From JACRGC01 sp041305345 (lineage in GTDB: Archaea; Micrarchaeota; Micrarchaeia; Norongarragalinales; SBBD01): 44,364 nucleotides of DNA. The DNA is taken from positions 1 through 44,364 of the forward strand of contig JBFYLP010000003.1 in NCBI GenBank assembly GCA_041305345.1, given 5' to 3'. A model generated the notes under the pieces. The model ran no database searches. It saw nothing but the letters and a program-made list of their open reading frames with translations, and had not been told where the DNA came from. Shown here in pieces: positions 23,281 to 31,804 of the stretch. The stretch's first letter is position 1. Each line of letters begins with the position of its first letter. Made by a program: the position numbers and the translations under genes.

Positions 23281-23324
23281 CGCATGACAACGTTTGTTTA
23301 TTGTCATGACATTGTCGTGACAAT
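23281..23324. promoter_or_regulatory. phased inverted-repeat operator array between wHTH gene and purH
   Basis: Three sites share the TTGTC-NN-GACAA pattern: a half-conserved site around ATGACAA (centre 23284.5), TTGTC-AT-GACA (centre 23306.5) and ATTGTC-GT-GACAAT (centre 23317.5). The centres are 22 and 11 bp apart, that is two turns and one turn of the helix, so bound dimers would lie on one face. They are upstream of the purH TATA box and overlap the likely promoter of the divergent regulator gene. Confidence 0.6.
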
Positions 23325-23338
23325 TCTACATCATTTGG

Positions 23339-23348
23339 GTTTATAAAC
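23339..23348 (+). promoter_or_regulatory. TATA-box promoter of purH
   Basis: GTTTATAAAC lies about 35 nt before ATG 23379, with GGGGGGC at about 23361-23367 as ribosome-binding site. Confidence 0.6.
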
Positions 23349-23378
23349 TTAACTGTTTAGGGGGGGCTGCGTCAAAAT

Positions 23379-24923
23379 ATGCGTGCGCTTCTTTCCGTCT
23401 ACGACAAGCAGGGCATCGTGCCTTTTGCCACTGACCTCCATAAGCTCGGCTGGGAGCTGCTTGCATCCGGGAATACCGCCAAGGCGCTAAGGGAGGCAAA
23501 AATTCCCGTGGTTGAAGTGTCCGATTTCACCGGATACCCCGAGATTCTCGAGGGAAGGGTCAAGACCCTCCATCCAAAGGTGCACGGCGGCATCCTATAC
23601 AAGCGGAAGGATTCGTCCCACGCGAAGATCGCTTCTAGCCATTCAATAGATCTTATCTGCGCCAACTTCTACCCCTTCGAGCAAACCATAAGGAAAACCG
23701 GCAAGCTGGAGGAAATCATCGAGCAAATAGACATCGGCGGCCCCGCCCTTGTGCGCGCTGCTGCAAAGAATTTCGAGGACGTGATCGTGGTCACCTCCCC
23801 TAGGCAATACGGCGATGTGGCGGCTAAATTGAAGGAGGGCACATTTGATTACGAGGAGAGGAAAATCCTTGCAGCTAAGGCATTCAACTGCGTAGCTGCG
23901 TATGACATTGCAATCGCAAATCATTTCAACAAAATTAACGGAAGCGCAAATTTCCCAGATCACGAATTTCTCCATCTGAAAAAAATACAGGACCTTCGCT
24001 ATGGGGAAAACCCCCACCAGAAGGCAGCAAATTACAAATTTGCCAATGCCGCGCTCACATATGAGGATCTCGAAAAGCTCAACGGGAAGGAGCTCTCCTA
24101 CAACAACATCCTAGACATCCAAGCAGCCCTTGAGCTGATCCACCATTTCCGCGATGAGAAGGATTCTGTTGCGATCATTTTCAAGCACACCAATCCTACC
24201 GGAGCTGCGAGGTCAAAATCGCAGCTTGAATCATTCCGCTTGGCGCTTGCCGCAGACGCACTTTCCGCGTACGGGGGCATCGTCGCATTCAACAAAAAAG
24301 TGGAAAAAAATACCGCTGAGGATGTCATTAAGAATTTCGTGGAAATAGTGGTTGCACCAGATTATGAAAATAGTGCGCTCGAGGTTTTCCGCTCCAAGAA
24401 GAACCTTCGCGTAATGAAGGCCGACAAATTCCTGAATTCCGACATTTATGCCGGGAAAAAGCTGGTTTCCATCACTGGCGGGATGCTCGCCCAGACTCCC
24501 GACCACATCGACCACGAGTTCGACCTTGGAAAATTCAAAATCGCAACAAAAAGGCATCCTTCGGAGGAGGAATTAAAAGCGCTCGAATTCGTGTGGAAAT
24601 TCATGGGCCACATCAAGAGCAATTCGGTTGTGTTCGCGACCGGCGACCGGCTTTTGGCTGTTGGTGCCGGGCAGCAAAGCAGGGTCGATAGCTGCACTAT
24701 CTGCATTGAAAAGGCTAAGCGCGCCAAATTCGACACCCACGGAGCCGTAATGGCCTCGGAGGCTTTCTTCCCCTTCAGGGACACGGTTGATTTTGCAGCA
24801 AGCGCGGGCATCACCGCCATAATACAGCCCGGAGGCTCCATTCGCGATTCCGAGGTATTTTCAGCTGCGGACGAGCACGGGATTGCGATGGTCATAACCG
24901 GCATTAGGCATTTTAGGCACTAG
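23379..24923 (+). CDS. purH: bifunctional AICAR transformylase / IMP cyclohydrolase
   Basis: 514 residues, normal for bacterial PurH. The N-terminal MGS-like IMP cyclohydrolase domain covers about 1-190 (LLASGNTAKAL; GGRVKTLHPKVHGG-like motif as LEGRVKTLHPKVHGGIL). The C-terminal transformylase domain contains the catalytic Lys269-His270 (FKHTNPTGAA) and DLRYGENPHQ, and ends in IQPGGSIRDSEV...TGIRHFRH. It carries out the last two steps of IMP synthesis using 10-formyl-folate. Many archaea use PurP and PurO instead, so this is a bacterial-type solution. Its TAG stop overlaps the stop of the convergent gene in the sequence CTAG. Confidence 0.95.
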   Translation: MRALLSVYDKQGIVPFATDLHKLGWELLASGNTAKALREAKIPVVEVSDFTGYPEILEGRVKTLHPKVHGGILYKRKDSSHAKIASSHSIDLICANFYPFEQTIRKTGKLEEIIEQIDIGGPALVRAAAKNFEDVIVVTSPRQYGDVAAKLKEGTFDYEERKILAAKAFNCVAAYDIAIANHFNKINGSANFPDHEFLHLKKIQDLRYGENPHQKAANYKFANAALTYEDLEKLNGKELSYNNILDIQAALELIHHFRDEKDSVAIIFKHTNPTGAARSKSQLESFRLALAADALSAYGGIVAFNKKVEKNTAEDVIKNFVEIVVAPDYENSALEVFRSKKNLRVMKADKFLNSDIYAGKKLVSITGGMLAQTPDHIDHEFDLGKFKIATKRHPSEEELKALEFVWKFMGHIKSNSVVFATGDRLLAVGAGQQSRVDSCTICIEKAKRAKFDTHGAVMASEAFFPFRDTVDFAASAGITAIIQPGGSIRDSEVFSAADEHGIAMVITGIRHFRH

Positions 24924-25945
24924 GCGGGCCGCAAGTTCTTGCGCTCATAATGGCTGACAAACCGATCTGTAAAATCCGCAATATCCCCCCTCATTTCATC
25001 CGCAATCATACCTGCCCCTTTCCGTCTTATGAACTTGATTGCTTCTTCTTTTTTTCCCAAATACCTGACCTTGGTGCTCCGGCTCAGCCCAATTTGGCCA
25101 AGCCGAATTGCTTCCTTTCCAATGAACTCCCTATATGCTTGCGCACCCTGCCTGGTTCCGAGCACCGGCACGAGTTTTTCCAATACGGCCCGGAATTTGG
25201 AAGGGTCTGATTTCATTACGTCCGATAAGGCCCGTGCAAAGTTGAATTCCCCCCCGCGCAGCTTGCCCCGTTTGAATATTTTTACGGCATAGGGGAACTG
25301 TTTTTTATTCTTGTTTGCAACCGCAAGCAGCCGCACGAACTCGATTGGATGCGCCTCAAAAACATGGCGGTTGGCATCGTTGGAAAATTGGGAATTGACC
25401 AGGTAGATGGAGGATAGGAATTTGCCGCCACCCGCTTTACCGGTGAGACCAAACTCCCTATCCGCTTCGAAAAAAGAGTCCGCAAACCCCGCGTAGTTAG
25501 CGCCTTCTCCCTTCTCGGGCCGTTTGCCTCCTTTCAGGATGTTTTTGCGTATTGCGTCAAGAAAGCCGGCTAGGGGGTACAAGTGCTCAAGAGTGAAATC
25601 ATCGCGCTTCCTTGCTATGTTTAGGATTTTCATTTTTCCGGGGGTATCGAACGAGTGGCTGGGGCCTTGCAAAGGCAATTTTAAAAGTCCCTTTTTGATT
25701 CCTTCAAGAACGCGTTGATAATGCGGCCCTTCCCTGAACGTGCGTGCTTCCCCGGAAATGTGGTATGCGTGAATTGTAATCGCTGCTGCTTTTTGCTCAT
25801 CCGTAAGTTTGCCAAGTTCGCCCTTAATGATACTCCCAATCCCTCCCTCCCCAAGCCTGCGGACGGACAGTTCTATCCTTTTATCGTTCCTGTGCTGATC
25901 CAGAATTTCCGGCTTCTTGAAGACCCTTTCCAACGACTCGCGCAT
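24920..25945 (-). CDS. hypothetical protein (341 residues)
   Basis: No family recognised. The protein is basic and mostly helical, with segments such as KAAAITIHAYHISGEARTF, DFTLEHLYPLAGFLDAIRK, FEAHPIEFVRLLAVANK and DFTDRFVSHYERK, and no signal peptide or membrane helix. Start ATG 25945 is chosen over the longer frame to 26146, since the extension overlaps the divergent RNase P protein gene and a TATA box lies 27 nt upstream of 25945. A cytoplasmic role is likely. Confidence 0.65.
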   Translation of the reverse strand: MRESLERVFKKPEILDQHRNDKRIELSVRRLGEGGIGSIIKGELGKLTDEQKAAAITIHAYHISGEARTFREGPHYQRVLEGIKKGLLKLPLQGPSHSFDTPGKMKILNIARKRDDFTLEHLYPLAGFLDAIRKNILKGGKRPEKGEGANYAGFADSFFEADREFGLTGKAGGGKFLSSIYLVNSQFSNDANRHVFEAHPIEFVRLLAVANKNKKQFPYAVKIFKRGKLRGGEFNFARALSDVMKSDPSKFRAVLEKLVPVLGTRQGAQAYREFIGKEAIRLGQIGLSRSTKVRYLGKKEEAIKFIRRKGAGMIADEMRGDIADFTDRFVSHYERKNLRPA

Positions 25946-25968
25946 GACGATAGAATGGATTGGTAGCC

Positions 25969-25975
25969 TTATTAA
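25969..25975. promoter_or_regulatory. shared bidirectional TATA box
   Basis: TTATTAA is centred at 25972, exactly 27 nt from ATG 25945 on the minus strand and 27 nt from ATG 25999 on the plus strand. Both genes lack a ribosome-binding site, so both messages are probably leaderless and start from this one element. Confidence 0.55.
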
Positions 25976-25998
25976 CTTTTCAACTGCTCCATAAATCC

Positions 25999-26322
25999 AT
26001 GAATATAGACGATATTGCCTTTGGCCGCTGCCAAAAGCTTCTTGAACTCGCCAGGGAAATGTTCCCGGAAGACAAGGCCCTCTCCAGGAGGTATGTGGAG
26101 CTCGCAAGGAAAATTGCCATGCGCCACCGGATACCCCTGGGCTCAAAGGAGTTCTGCAAGAAGTGCGGCATCATCTTCATCCACGGAAAAACGCTCAATG
26201 TTAGGATCTCCCCATCAAAGGGGGCTGCCGTCTACATCTGCACTAACTGCAAATCAGAGAAAAGGTACCCATTCTCGAAGCACAAGAAATCCGAGCGCCA
26301 GATGCCTAAACCGAGCCTTTAA
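25999..26322 (+). CDS. rnp4: RNase P protein subunit Rpp21/Rpr2 (Rnp4)
   Basis: 107 residues. The N-terminal helices (MNIDDIAFGRCQKLLELAREMF; LSRRYVELARKIAMRHRIPL) are followed by a zinc ribbon, CKKCG and CTNCK, separated by about 28 residues, as in archaeal Rpp21. The protein binds the specificity domain of RNase P RNA with Rpp29 and takes part in 5-prime tRNA maturation. S19e follows on the same strand. Confidence 0.9.
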   Translation: MNIDDIAFGRCQKLLELAREMFPEDKALSRRYVELARKIAMRHRIPLGSKEFCKKCGIIFIHGKTLNVRISPSKGAAVYICTNCKSEKRYPFSKHKKSERQMPKPSL

Positions 26323-26379
26323 ATATCTTATTTTCCTCAAAAGTAGTCCTAATTTTCCTATTTTTTAGGTAGATTATAT

Positions 26380-26802
26380 ATGACAATGAAAAGTTTGGAA
26401 GTTTCTGCAAACAAGCTCGTCGCAGCTACTGCAAAAGAGCTAAAATCCGTGCCAGAGATCAAGACTCCCGAATGGGTGCTCATGGTCAAGAGCGGCTCCC
26501 ACAATGAACGCGTGCCGGAAGATGAGGATTTCTTCTATATGAGATGCGCCTCAATATTGCGCATCCTTCTCATTGCAAAAAGGCCGATGATTGGCGTGCG
26601 CAGGCTGCAGCAGAAATACGGCGGCAGAACGCAGCACACGGTCGGAAGGGCGCACCACCGCAAAGCCGGCGGAAAAGTGATCCGCGTTGCAATGCAGCAG
26701 CTTGAAAAGGCAGGGCTCATCAAGAAGGGCAAGGCTGGAAGGGTAATCGCGAAAGCCGGCGTAAAACTGCTTGAGAAGGCTGCAAAGACTGTTGCTGCAT
26801 AA
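26380..26802 (+). CDS. rps19e: ribosomal protein S19e
   Basis: 140 residues. VSANKLVAATAKELKSVPEI, PEWVLMVKSGSHNERVPEDEDFFYMRCASILR, GVRRLQQKYGGR and the winged-helix end (AMQQLEKAGLIKK) are typical of S19e, a small-subunit protein of archaea and eukaryotes. Start ATG 26380; ATG 26386 is possible. A TATA-like CTTTAAATATC at about 26317-26327 overlaps the end of rnp4, so the gene has its own promoter. Confidence 0.95.
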   Translation: MTMKSLEVSANKLVAATAKELKSVPEIKTPEWVLMVKSGSHNERVPEDEDFFYMRCASILRILLIAKRPMIGVRRLQQKYGGRTQHTVGRAHHRKAGGKVIRVAMQQLEKAGLIKKGKAGRVIAKAGVKLLEKAAKTVAA

Positions 26803-26858
26803 AAGGAATAAAATTACAATACTCTTATTTCTTTTCGAACCTAATCCGGGCGCTTTTT

Positions 26859-27560
26859 TTAAAATAGATTCCCCTTCCCGCCGCCCATCCCGAGATTTTT
26901 TCCCTTTACGCCGGCGCTGCCCTTCCCCTTCGCCTGCTGCACTTCGGCCTCCTCCTGCGCCTGGAGCATCGTCATCAGCTGCAATGTTATCGGGTCGGTT
27001 GGGATCGCATCCTCCTTCTTGATTCCCAGCTTCTCAAAGAACGGGAAAACCCACTTCTCGTCAATATCCCTCATGCTCTGTAGCTTAGTAGCCGGCAATC
27101 CCACTTCGATGAAATCGCCGAACTCTGCCACTGAAAACGCATTCACATTCCTCAACACCGATCGAAAGCTCCAAACCGTGATCTCCCGATCGAAAACGTG
27201 CTGGTAGCCCATCTTGTCCAGATCCTCGGAAATCTTGTACGCCTGCTGGATGTCAAATCCCAATTTTTCCTCCTCCCTAAGCATGTATGCGTCCGCGAAA
27301 ATCGTCTCCTCCTCAGTCTTGACGTCCGTCCTGACCACGAAATAGGCATAAACCCCCTGGCCATACTCCTTCGCGTGCACTTCCTCCCTGAACTCCCCTC
27401 CGCCTGCGAATTTGCAGCTCTTTTTAAGGATAGGGATTTTCTTTTCGATATCGTCCACCGGAGCAGTATAGCGCGCCTCCGGGAAGCCCCACTTCATCGT
27501 GTGCGCCGGCTTTTTTGCCTGGGGGAACAGCTGCTTCATCAGATCAAGGTCGAACTCCAT
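26859..27560 (-). CDS. conserved-looking hypothetical protein, possible CYTH-like fold
   Basis: 233 residues from ATG 27560, the first start with a plausible N-terminus. The central part (KISEDLDKMGYQHVFDREITVWSFRS, then FSVAEFGDFIEVGLP) has the spacing of the C-terminal half of CYTH/triphosphate-tunnel proteins, where a LGxFIEIE-like strand closes the tunnel; the resemblance is weak. The tail is Gln/Gly/Lys-rich (QQAKGKGSAGVKGKNLGMGGGKGNLF in pattern) and probably disordered. It is divergent from the NFACT-R gene. Confidence 0.6.
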   Translation of the reverse strand: MEFDLDLMKQLFPQAKKPAHTMKWGFPEARYTAPVDDIEKKIPILKKSCKFAGGGEFREEVHAKEYGQGVYAYFVVRTDVKTEEETIFADAYMLREEEKLGFDIQQAYKISEDLDKMGYQHVFDREITVWSFRSVLRNVNAFSVAEFGDFIEVGLPATKLQSMRDIDEKWVFPFFEKLGIKKEDAIPTDPITLQLMTMLQAQEEAEVQQAKGKGSAGVKGKNLGMGGGKGNLF

Positions 27561-27643
27561 AACAACTCCGAAAATTGATACGTTGCCACATTTAAAAAGC
27601 ATAATTAATTTATCCCTACTTCTCTTAACGAAGCTGATCCATC

Positions 27644-28462
27644 ATGAAAGTCGAACTAGATCTCACTAAAACAGCCAATGAGAACGCGCAGGAGCTTTTC
27701 CGGAAGGCGAAAGAGGCAAAAAAGGCGGGTGAACACTTGGAGAAGGAAATAGCAAAAACGCAAAAAGCGCTTGAGAGCGAGAAAAACCGCCTCAAATTCG
27801 CCGTTGACAAGGAAAAGGAGGATTTCAAGAAAAAGATTAGGATCCTTGAGCAGCGCGAATGGTACCAGAAATTCCACTCCTTCTTCACCTCCGAAGGCTT
27901 CCTTGTGATTGCCGGCAGGGATGCGCAGCAGAATGATATGCTTTTTTCGAAGCATTTCGAGAGTAACGACCTTTTCTTCCACGCTGACATCCACGGCGCA
28001 GCTGCACTGATAGTGAAGAAGGGAAAGGATGCGAAGGAGCAGTCCCTCAAGGAAGCAGCGCAATTCGCCGCGTGCTATTCCTCAGCCTGGAAGGCCGGTA
28101 TCAACGTCGCTGATGTTTTCTACACGGACAAGGAGCACGTTAGCAAATACTCGACCGGAGAATACGTCCCGAAAGGCGGATTCATGATCAAAGGCGAGAA
28201 GAAATGGTTCAAGCACATGGAATTGAAGCTCGTGATCATTCTGGAACGGATAAATAATGTGGAAAAGCTTTCCGTTGTTCCAGGCTATTTCGACTTGCTT
28301 CATTCCCCCCGTGCAATCATCAAGAAAATAACAGTGGTGCCCGGCGAAACCGAAAAGAAAGAGGTTGCCAAGTCGATAATTTCCAAGCTCGGCGCCTCCG
28401 GAGTGGAGCTGGCGTTCGAGCAGATGCTCCAGATGCTTCCCGGGAGTTCGCAGATCGTTTAG
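27644..28462 (+). CDS. standalone NFACT-R protein (C-terminal half of RqcH/Tae2)
   Basis: 272 residues. A coiled coil covers about 12-70 (ENAQELFRKAKEAKKAGEHLEKEI...). The NFACT-R domain follows, with WYQKFHSFFTSEGFLVIAGRDAQQND (73-98) and NDLFFHADIHGAAALIVKKG, the DIHGA motif being the family hallmark. Full-length archaeal RqcH homologues bind stalled large subunits and recruit tRNA; their N-terminal NFACT-N and HhH domains are absent here. The ORF has a normal ATG with no open frame upstream that encodes them. Either the gene is split in this lineage or this is a short paralogue. Confidence 0.85.
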   Translation: MKVELDLTKTANENAQELFRKAKEAKKAGEHLEKEIAKTQKALESEKNRLKFAVDKEKEDFKKKIRILEQREWYQKFHSFFTSEGFLVIAGRDAQQNDMLFSKHFESNDLFFHADIHGAAALIVKKGKDAKEQSLKEAAQFAACYSSAWKAGINVADVFYTDKEHVSKYSTGEYVPKGGFMIKGEKKWFKHMELKLVIILERINNVEKLSVVPGYFDLLHSPRAIIKKITVVPGETEKKEVAKSIISKLGASGVELAFEQMLQMLPGSSQIV

Positions 28463-28584
28463 ATACCTATACGCCTTGGCCGAGCACGGGGGCCTGAAGC
28501 ACTGCGCCTTGGAAAAGTTCACTCTTAGGTGTTACCAAATGGTTGCTGATTTATAGCTGAATGGTAACAAACTTATTTCCATAA
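28463..28584. other. intergenic region with long-spaced inverted repeat
   Basis: GTTACCA (28531-28537) and TGGTAAC (28562-28568) flank a 24-nt spacer with two CTGA motifs. It could be a terminator for the convergent genes. No C box is present, so a box C/D RNA is not supported. Confidence 0.35.
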
Positions 28585-29568
28585 TTAGGCGAACAATTCA
28601 ACAAGAACCGAGACCAAATATATGCCGAGCAGTACAACTCCGCCCCTCTTTGTGATTATTCCTTTCCTTGAAATGAACATGAATGCGAGGGTTATCAGAA
28701 TTAGGGCCGGAATGGTTATTGCCTGAACCTTTGGCTCGATTGATATGGGTGCAATTATTGCAAGCATGCCTACGCTTACCAGCATTGTAAAAATGTTTGA
28801 GCCCACGGTTTCGGTTATCGCCAGATCCGAATGCCCCTTTTTGGTTGCCTGCAAGGCTGCTGCAAGATTTGGAATGCTTGGCCCAAGCGCCCCAAGGGTT
28901 ATTCCGATTACCATTTCCGAGATGCCAAAATATTTGGAATACTGCACCAGCATATCCGTGAAAAGCAGCGCTCCTAGGATCATCATAACCCCGCCCGCGA
29001 TAAAATATGCAAAGCCCCGATGTTCGCTTATTATTCCGCCGGTTTTCCCGACAAGCCTGAGTGCTTCCTCCGCATCCTTCGCTTCCTTTTCGGACTCCTT
29101 TTTGCTAATGTATTTTTCCTGCTGATAGACATTAAGCACGTAGGGAATGAAAATCAAAACTAATATGAGCCCATCGACCCTTGTCAGTTCGCCTTCGGCT
29201 AGCACCAGGAGCGATACTATTATTGTTGCTGCCAACATAAAGCTCAAATCGCGAAGTATGGTCCTTTTTGAAATTTTCAAATCATTGATGAGCGCGCTTA
29301 AGCCAACAATCAGCCCCAGATTGATTATCACTGAGCCCAGCACAGTTCCAAGGCCAAGGAGGGGGTATCCTTTCAAAATGCTAAAAACAGCAACCACCAC
29401 CTCCGGTAGGCTAAGGAGTGCCGAAACCAAAATTAATCCAATTGCCGAATGGGTTATTGCAAGCGCCTTTGCCAGAGGTGCAATGGAATCCGTAAGCCAA
29501 TCCGCGCCCTTAACAATCAAGGCAACTCCCAAAATGCCCAAAATTGTGCCAATCAGTATATCCATCAT
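28585..29568 (-). CDS. CaCA-family cation/Ca2+ exchanger
   Basis: 327 residues with about ten to eleven transmembrane helices. Alpha-1 repeat: SALLSLPEVVVAVFSILKGY...GTVLGSVIINLG; alpha-2 repeat: GALGPSIPNLAAALQATKKGHSDLAITETVGSNIFTML. These paired motifs, with Glu/Asn/Ser ligands, mark YrbG/NCX-type antiporters that expel Ca2+ (or exchange other cations) using Na+ or H+ gradients. A charged loop of about 40 residues (QQEKYISKKESEKEAKDAEEA) separates the halves. Two consecutive ATG codons begin the gene. Confidence 0.9.
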   Translation of the reverse strand: MMDILIGTILGILGVALIVKGADWLTDSIAPLAKALAITHSAIGLILVSALLSLPEVVVAVFSILKGYPLLGLGTVLGSVIINLGLIVGLSALINDLKISKRTILRDLSFMLAATIIVSLLVLAEGELTRVDGLILVLIFIPYVLNVYQQEKYISKKESEKEAKDAEEALRLVGKTGGIISEHRGFAYFIAGGVMMILGALLFTDMLVQYSKYFGISEMVIGITLGALGPSIPNLAAALQATKKGHSDLAITETVGSNIFTMLVSVGMLAIIAPISIEPKVQAITIPALILITLAFMFISRKGIITKRGGVVLLGIYLVSVLVELFA

Positions 29569-29667
29569 TTCAAATTCCTCATTTTTGAATTCATTTCAAG
29601 CAAAATTGTGAGGAAAAACAGCATCGAAATATTATGCATGAAGCATTCAGCAAAGGTTTTATCGAAA

Positions 29668-30582
29668 TTATAATTTGCCAAGCAGGAATAACATTAACGC
29701 TTTTTGCGCATGCATCCTATTCTCCGCCTGCTGGAAAACAACCGACTGCTTGCCCTCAATTACCTCCTTCGTTACCTCGTACCCCTTATTCGCAGGCAGG
29801 CAGTGCATGAATATCGCATCCGGTTTCGCTGCCTTCATCAACTTCCCGTTCACCTGGAACTCCCCGAACTCCTTCATCTTCTGCTCCTTCAAATGCTCCT
29901 CTCCCATCGAGATCCAGACATCGGTGTAAACCACGTCCGCGTTTTTTACCGCCTCAAATGCGGAATTGGCGAACTGCAATTTAGCACCGCTCTTTTTCGC
30001 GTACTCCTCCGCTTTTATCACCAATTCCTTATTCGGCTCGTAATTCTTCGGCGTTCCGGCAGCGAAATTAATCCCCACCATCGCACACGCAAGCATCAGG
30101 GAGTTGCACACATTGTTTCCATCTCCCACATACGCCACTTTCACGTTCTTCCAGCCTTTCACTTCCTTTACAGTTTGAATATCAGCAAGCGCCTGGCAGG
30201 GATGCTCCAGATCCGAGAGCGCATTGATGATTGGCACTTTGGAGTATTTGGCAAGATCGACCACCGTTTGGTGCTTATGCACCCTCGCCATCACAATATC
30301 CGAATAAGCCGCCATCGTCCTCGCCGTGTCCGCAATATCCTCCTTCCCTGCGGAAAGCTGCGAACCGGTGAAATTAACCGCGTGCCCTCCAAGCTGCGTC
30401 ATCCCTATCTCAAAAGAAAGCCGAGTTCTCGTTGAGGTTTTCTCAAACAGCATCACGAGGCTCCTATGGTCCAGTTCGTGGTAGTATTTCTCCTTGTTCT
30501 TCTTGAGCTCTATCGCCTTGTCGATGATTTTGCCAACTTCCTGCGGCGAAAGATCCCCCATTCCGACCAGATGACGAACCAT
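29668..30582 (-). CDS. argF: ornithine carbamoyltransferase
   Basis: 304 residues. Joins ornithine and carbamoyl phosphate to citrulline. STRTR (50-54) binds carbamoyl phosphate; HPCQ (127-130) and the late HCLPA are intact and mark OTC rather than aspartate carbamoyltransferase. It is third in the argG-argH-argF run, 49 nt after argH. Arginine synthesis from ornithine is therefore encoded here. Confidence 0.95.
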   Translation of the reverse strand: MVRHLVGMGDLSPQEVGKIIDKAIELKKNKEKYYHELDHRSLVMLFEKTSTRTRLSFEIGMTQLGGHAVNFTGSQLSAGKEDIADTARTMAAYSDIVMARVHKHQTVVDLAKYSKVPIINALSDLEHPCQALADIQTVKEVKGWKNVKVAYVGDGNNVCNSLMLACAMVGINFAAGTPKNYEPNKELVIKAEEYAKKSGAKLQFANSAFEAVKNADVVYTDVWISMGEEHLKEQKMKEFGEFQVNGKLMKAAKPDAIFMHCLPANKGYEVTKEVIEGKQSVVFQQAENRMHAQKALMLFLLGKL

Positions 30583-30631
30583 GTTATCCTCCTCAAATAA
30601 TTAGTTGAAAATGCTAGGTGATGGGAATTTT

Positions 30632-31804
30632 TTAAGCTTCTTTCAGGGCATGATAGGCCTCCCTAAAGGGTTTTCCTTCAAGAGCCAGATTTGCTGCTAT
30701 TTTGGCCGAATTCATCCTAGGGCTTAGTGCGTTGGTCATTTTTCCTTCATTTACAATCAATTTAGTGAGAACCAACGTTAGAATTTCCAAACACGCAATG
30801 CTAACTTCAAATGCCTCGATCAATGGCTTTTTCATCTCCTGATGGTTTCTATTGTAGCCCGAAGGCAAATTCAGGGCCATAATCTGTATCTGATTATGGT
30901 AACCAATTGTTTTTCCTGCGCTTGTTCGCAATAATTCAAGCACATCCGGATTTTTCTTGTGCGGCATGATGCTGCTTCCCGTGGTTATTTCATCCGCCAA
31001 TTCAATGAACCCGAACTCTTCCATATTCCAGAGCATCAAATCGGTCGCCATCTTATTCACATCCATCATTGTTTGTGAAAGGACGCTGCAAATAAGCGCT
31101 CCCTCCTTCATTCTGGAATTTTGGGCCGCAATTCCGTTCCCTTCCAAATGCGAGAACTCCAATTCTTTTGCAATTCCCGCCCAATCCAAATCAATTGTCG
31201 AACCATATCCCGCGGCTGTTCCGAGTGGGCAATAATCGACTTGCGAAATCGTAAATTTTACCCCTTCAAGCCCTTTTTCGAAAAGCAGTTTGAAACCTCC
31301 GCACCAATACCCTAATGTCGAGGGCATTGCCTTCTGCATATGGGTGTAGCCTGGCATAGCCTTTGATTGGTGCTGGATCGCCATTTCCGAAAGCAGTCCG
31401 ATCAGTCCATCCAATAGGATTTCGGTTTCCTTCAGTTTTTCCTTTTCGTATAGTCTCAAAACTGCAAGCGCCTCGTCATTCCGGGATTTGCCTATGTGGA
31501 CCTTTTTTCCGATTGCGCCCAGTTTTTCCGTCAAATAGCCCTCGATTTTGGTGTGCGAATCCTCCTCTTCAATTTGAATCTTCACATTCCCGGCAATCGC
31601 CATTCCCTCCAACTCACAAAGCGCTGCCTGTGCTTCCCTTAGCTCCTTCAAATTGATTATTCCTGCTTCATGCAAAGCGCCACAGTACGCGGAAACTACC
31701 TTGCAGTTGTAGGGAAGCAGCTTCTCATCGGCTTTGCAATTCTCCTTGTTCAAGAATTCAAGAAATTTCTTTGGCATATTCTCGTTGCTTCCCCACATCG
31801 CCAT
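30632..31804 (-). CDS. argH: argininosuccinate lyase
   Basis: 390 residues, at the short end for the family. MPGYTHMQKAMPSTLGYW and GSSIMPHKKNPDVLELLR carry the substrate- and catalysis-related residues, including the flexible SxxMPxKxN loop; HIGKSRNDE is also present. GGTGGAG precedes ATG 31804 on the minus strand; the start lies inside the end of argG, with 47 nt overlap in a different frame, so translation is coupled. ATG 31798, which would give the family-like MWG start, is an alternative. Confidence 0.93.
   Translation of the reverse strand: MAMWGSNENMPKKFLEFLNKENCKADEKLLPYNCKVVSAYCGALHEAGIINLKELREAQAALCELEGMAIAGNVKIQIEEEDSHTKIEGYLTEKLGAIGKKVHIGKSRNDEALAVLRLYEKEKLKETEILLDGLIGLLSEMAIQHQSKAMPGYTHMQKAMPSTLGYWCGGFKLLFEKGLEGVKFTISQVDYCPLGTAAGYGSTIDLDWAGIAKELEFSHLEGNGIAAQNSRMKEGALICSVLSQTMMDVNKMATDLMLWNMEEFGFIELADEITTGSSIMPHKKNPDVLELLRTSAGKTIGYHNQIQIMALNLPSGYNRNHQEMKKPLIEAFEVSIACLEILTLVLTKLIVNEGKMTNALSPRMNSAKIAANLALEGKPFREAYHALKEA

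Noticed and set aside
28531..28568. Box C/D RNA between the NFACT-R and exchanger genes
   Set aside because: Two CTGA motifs and a terminal stem exist, but no C box.
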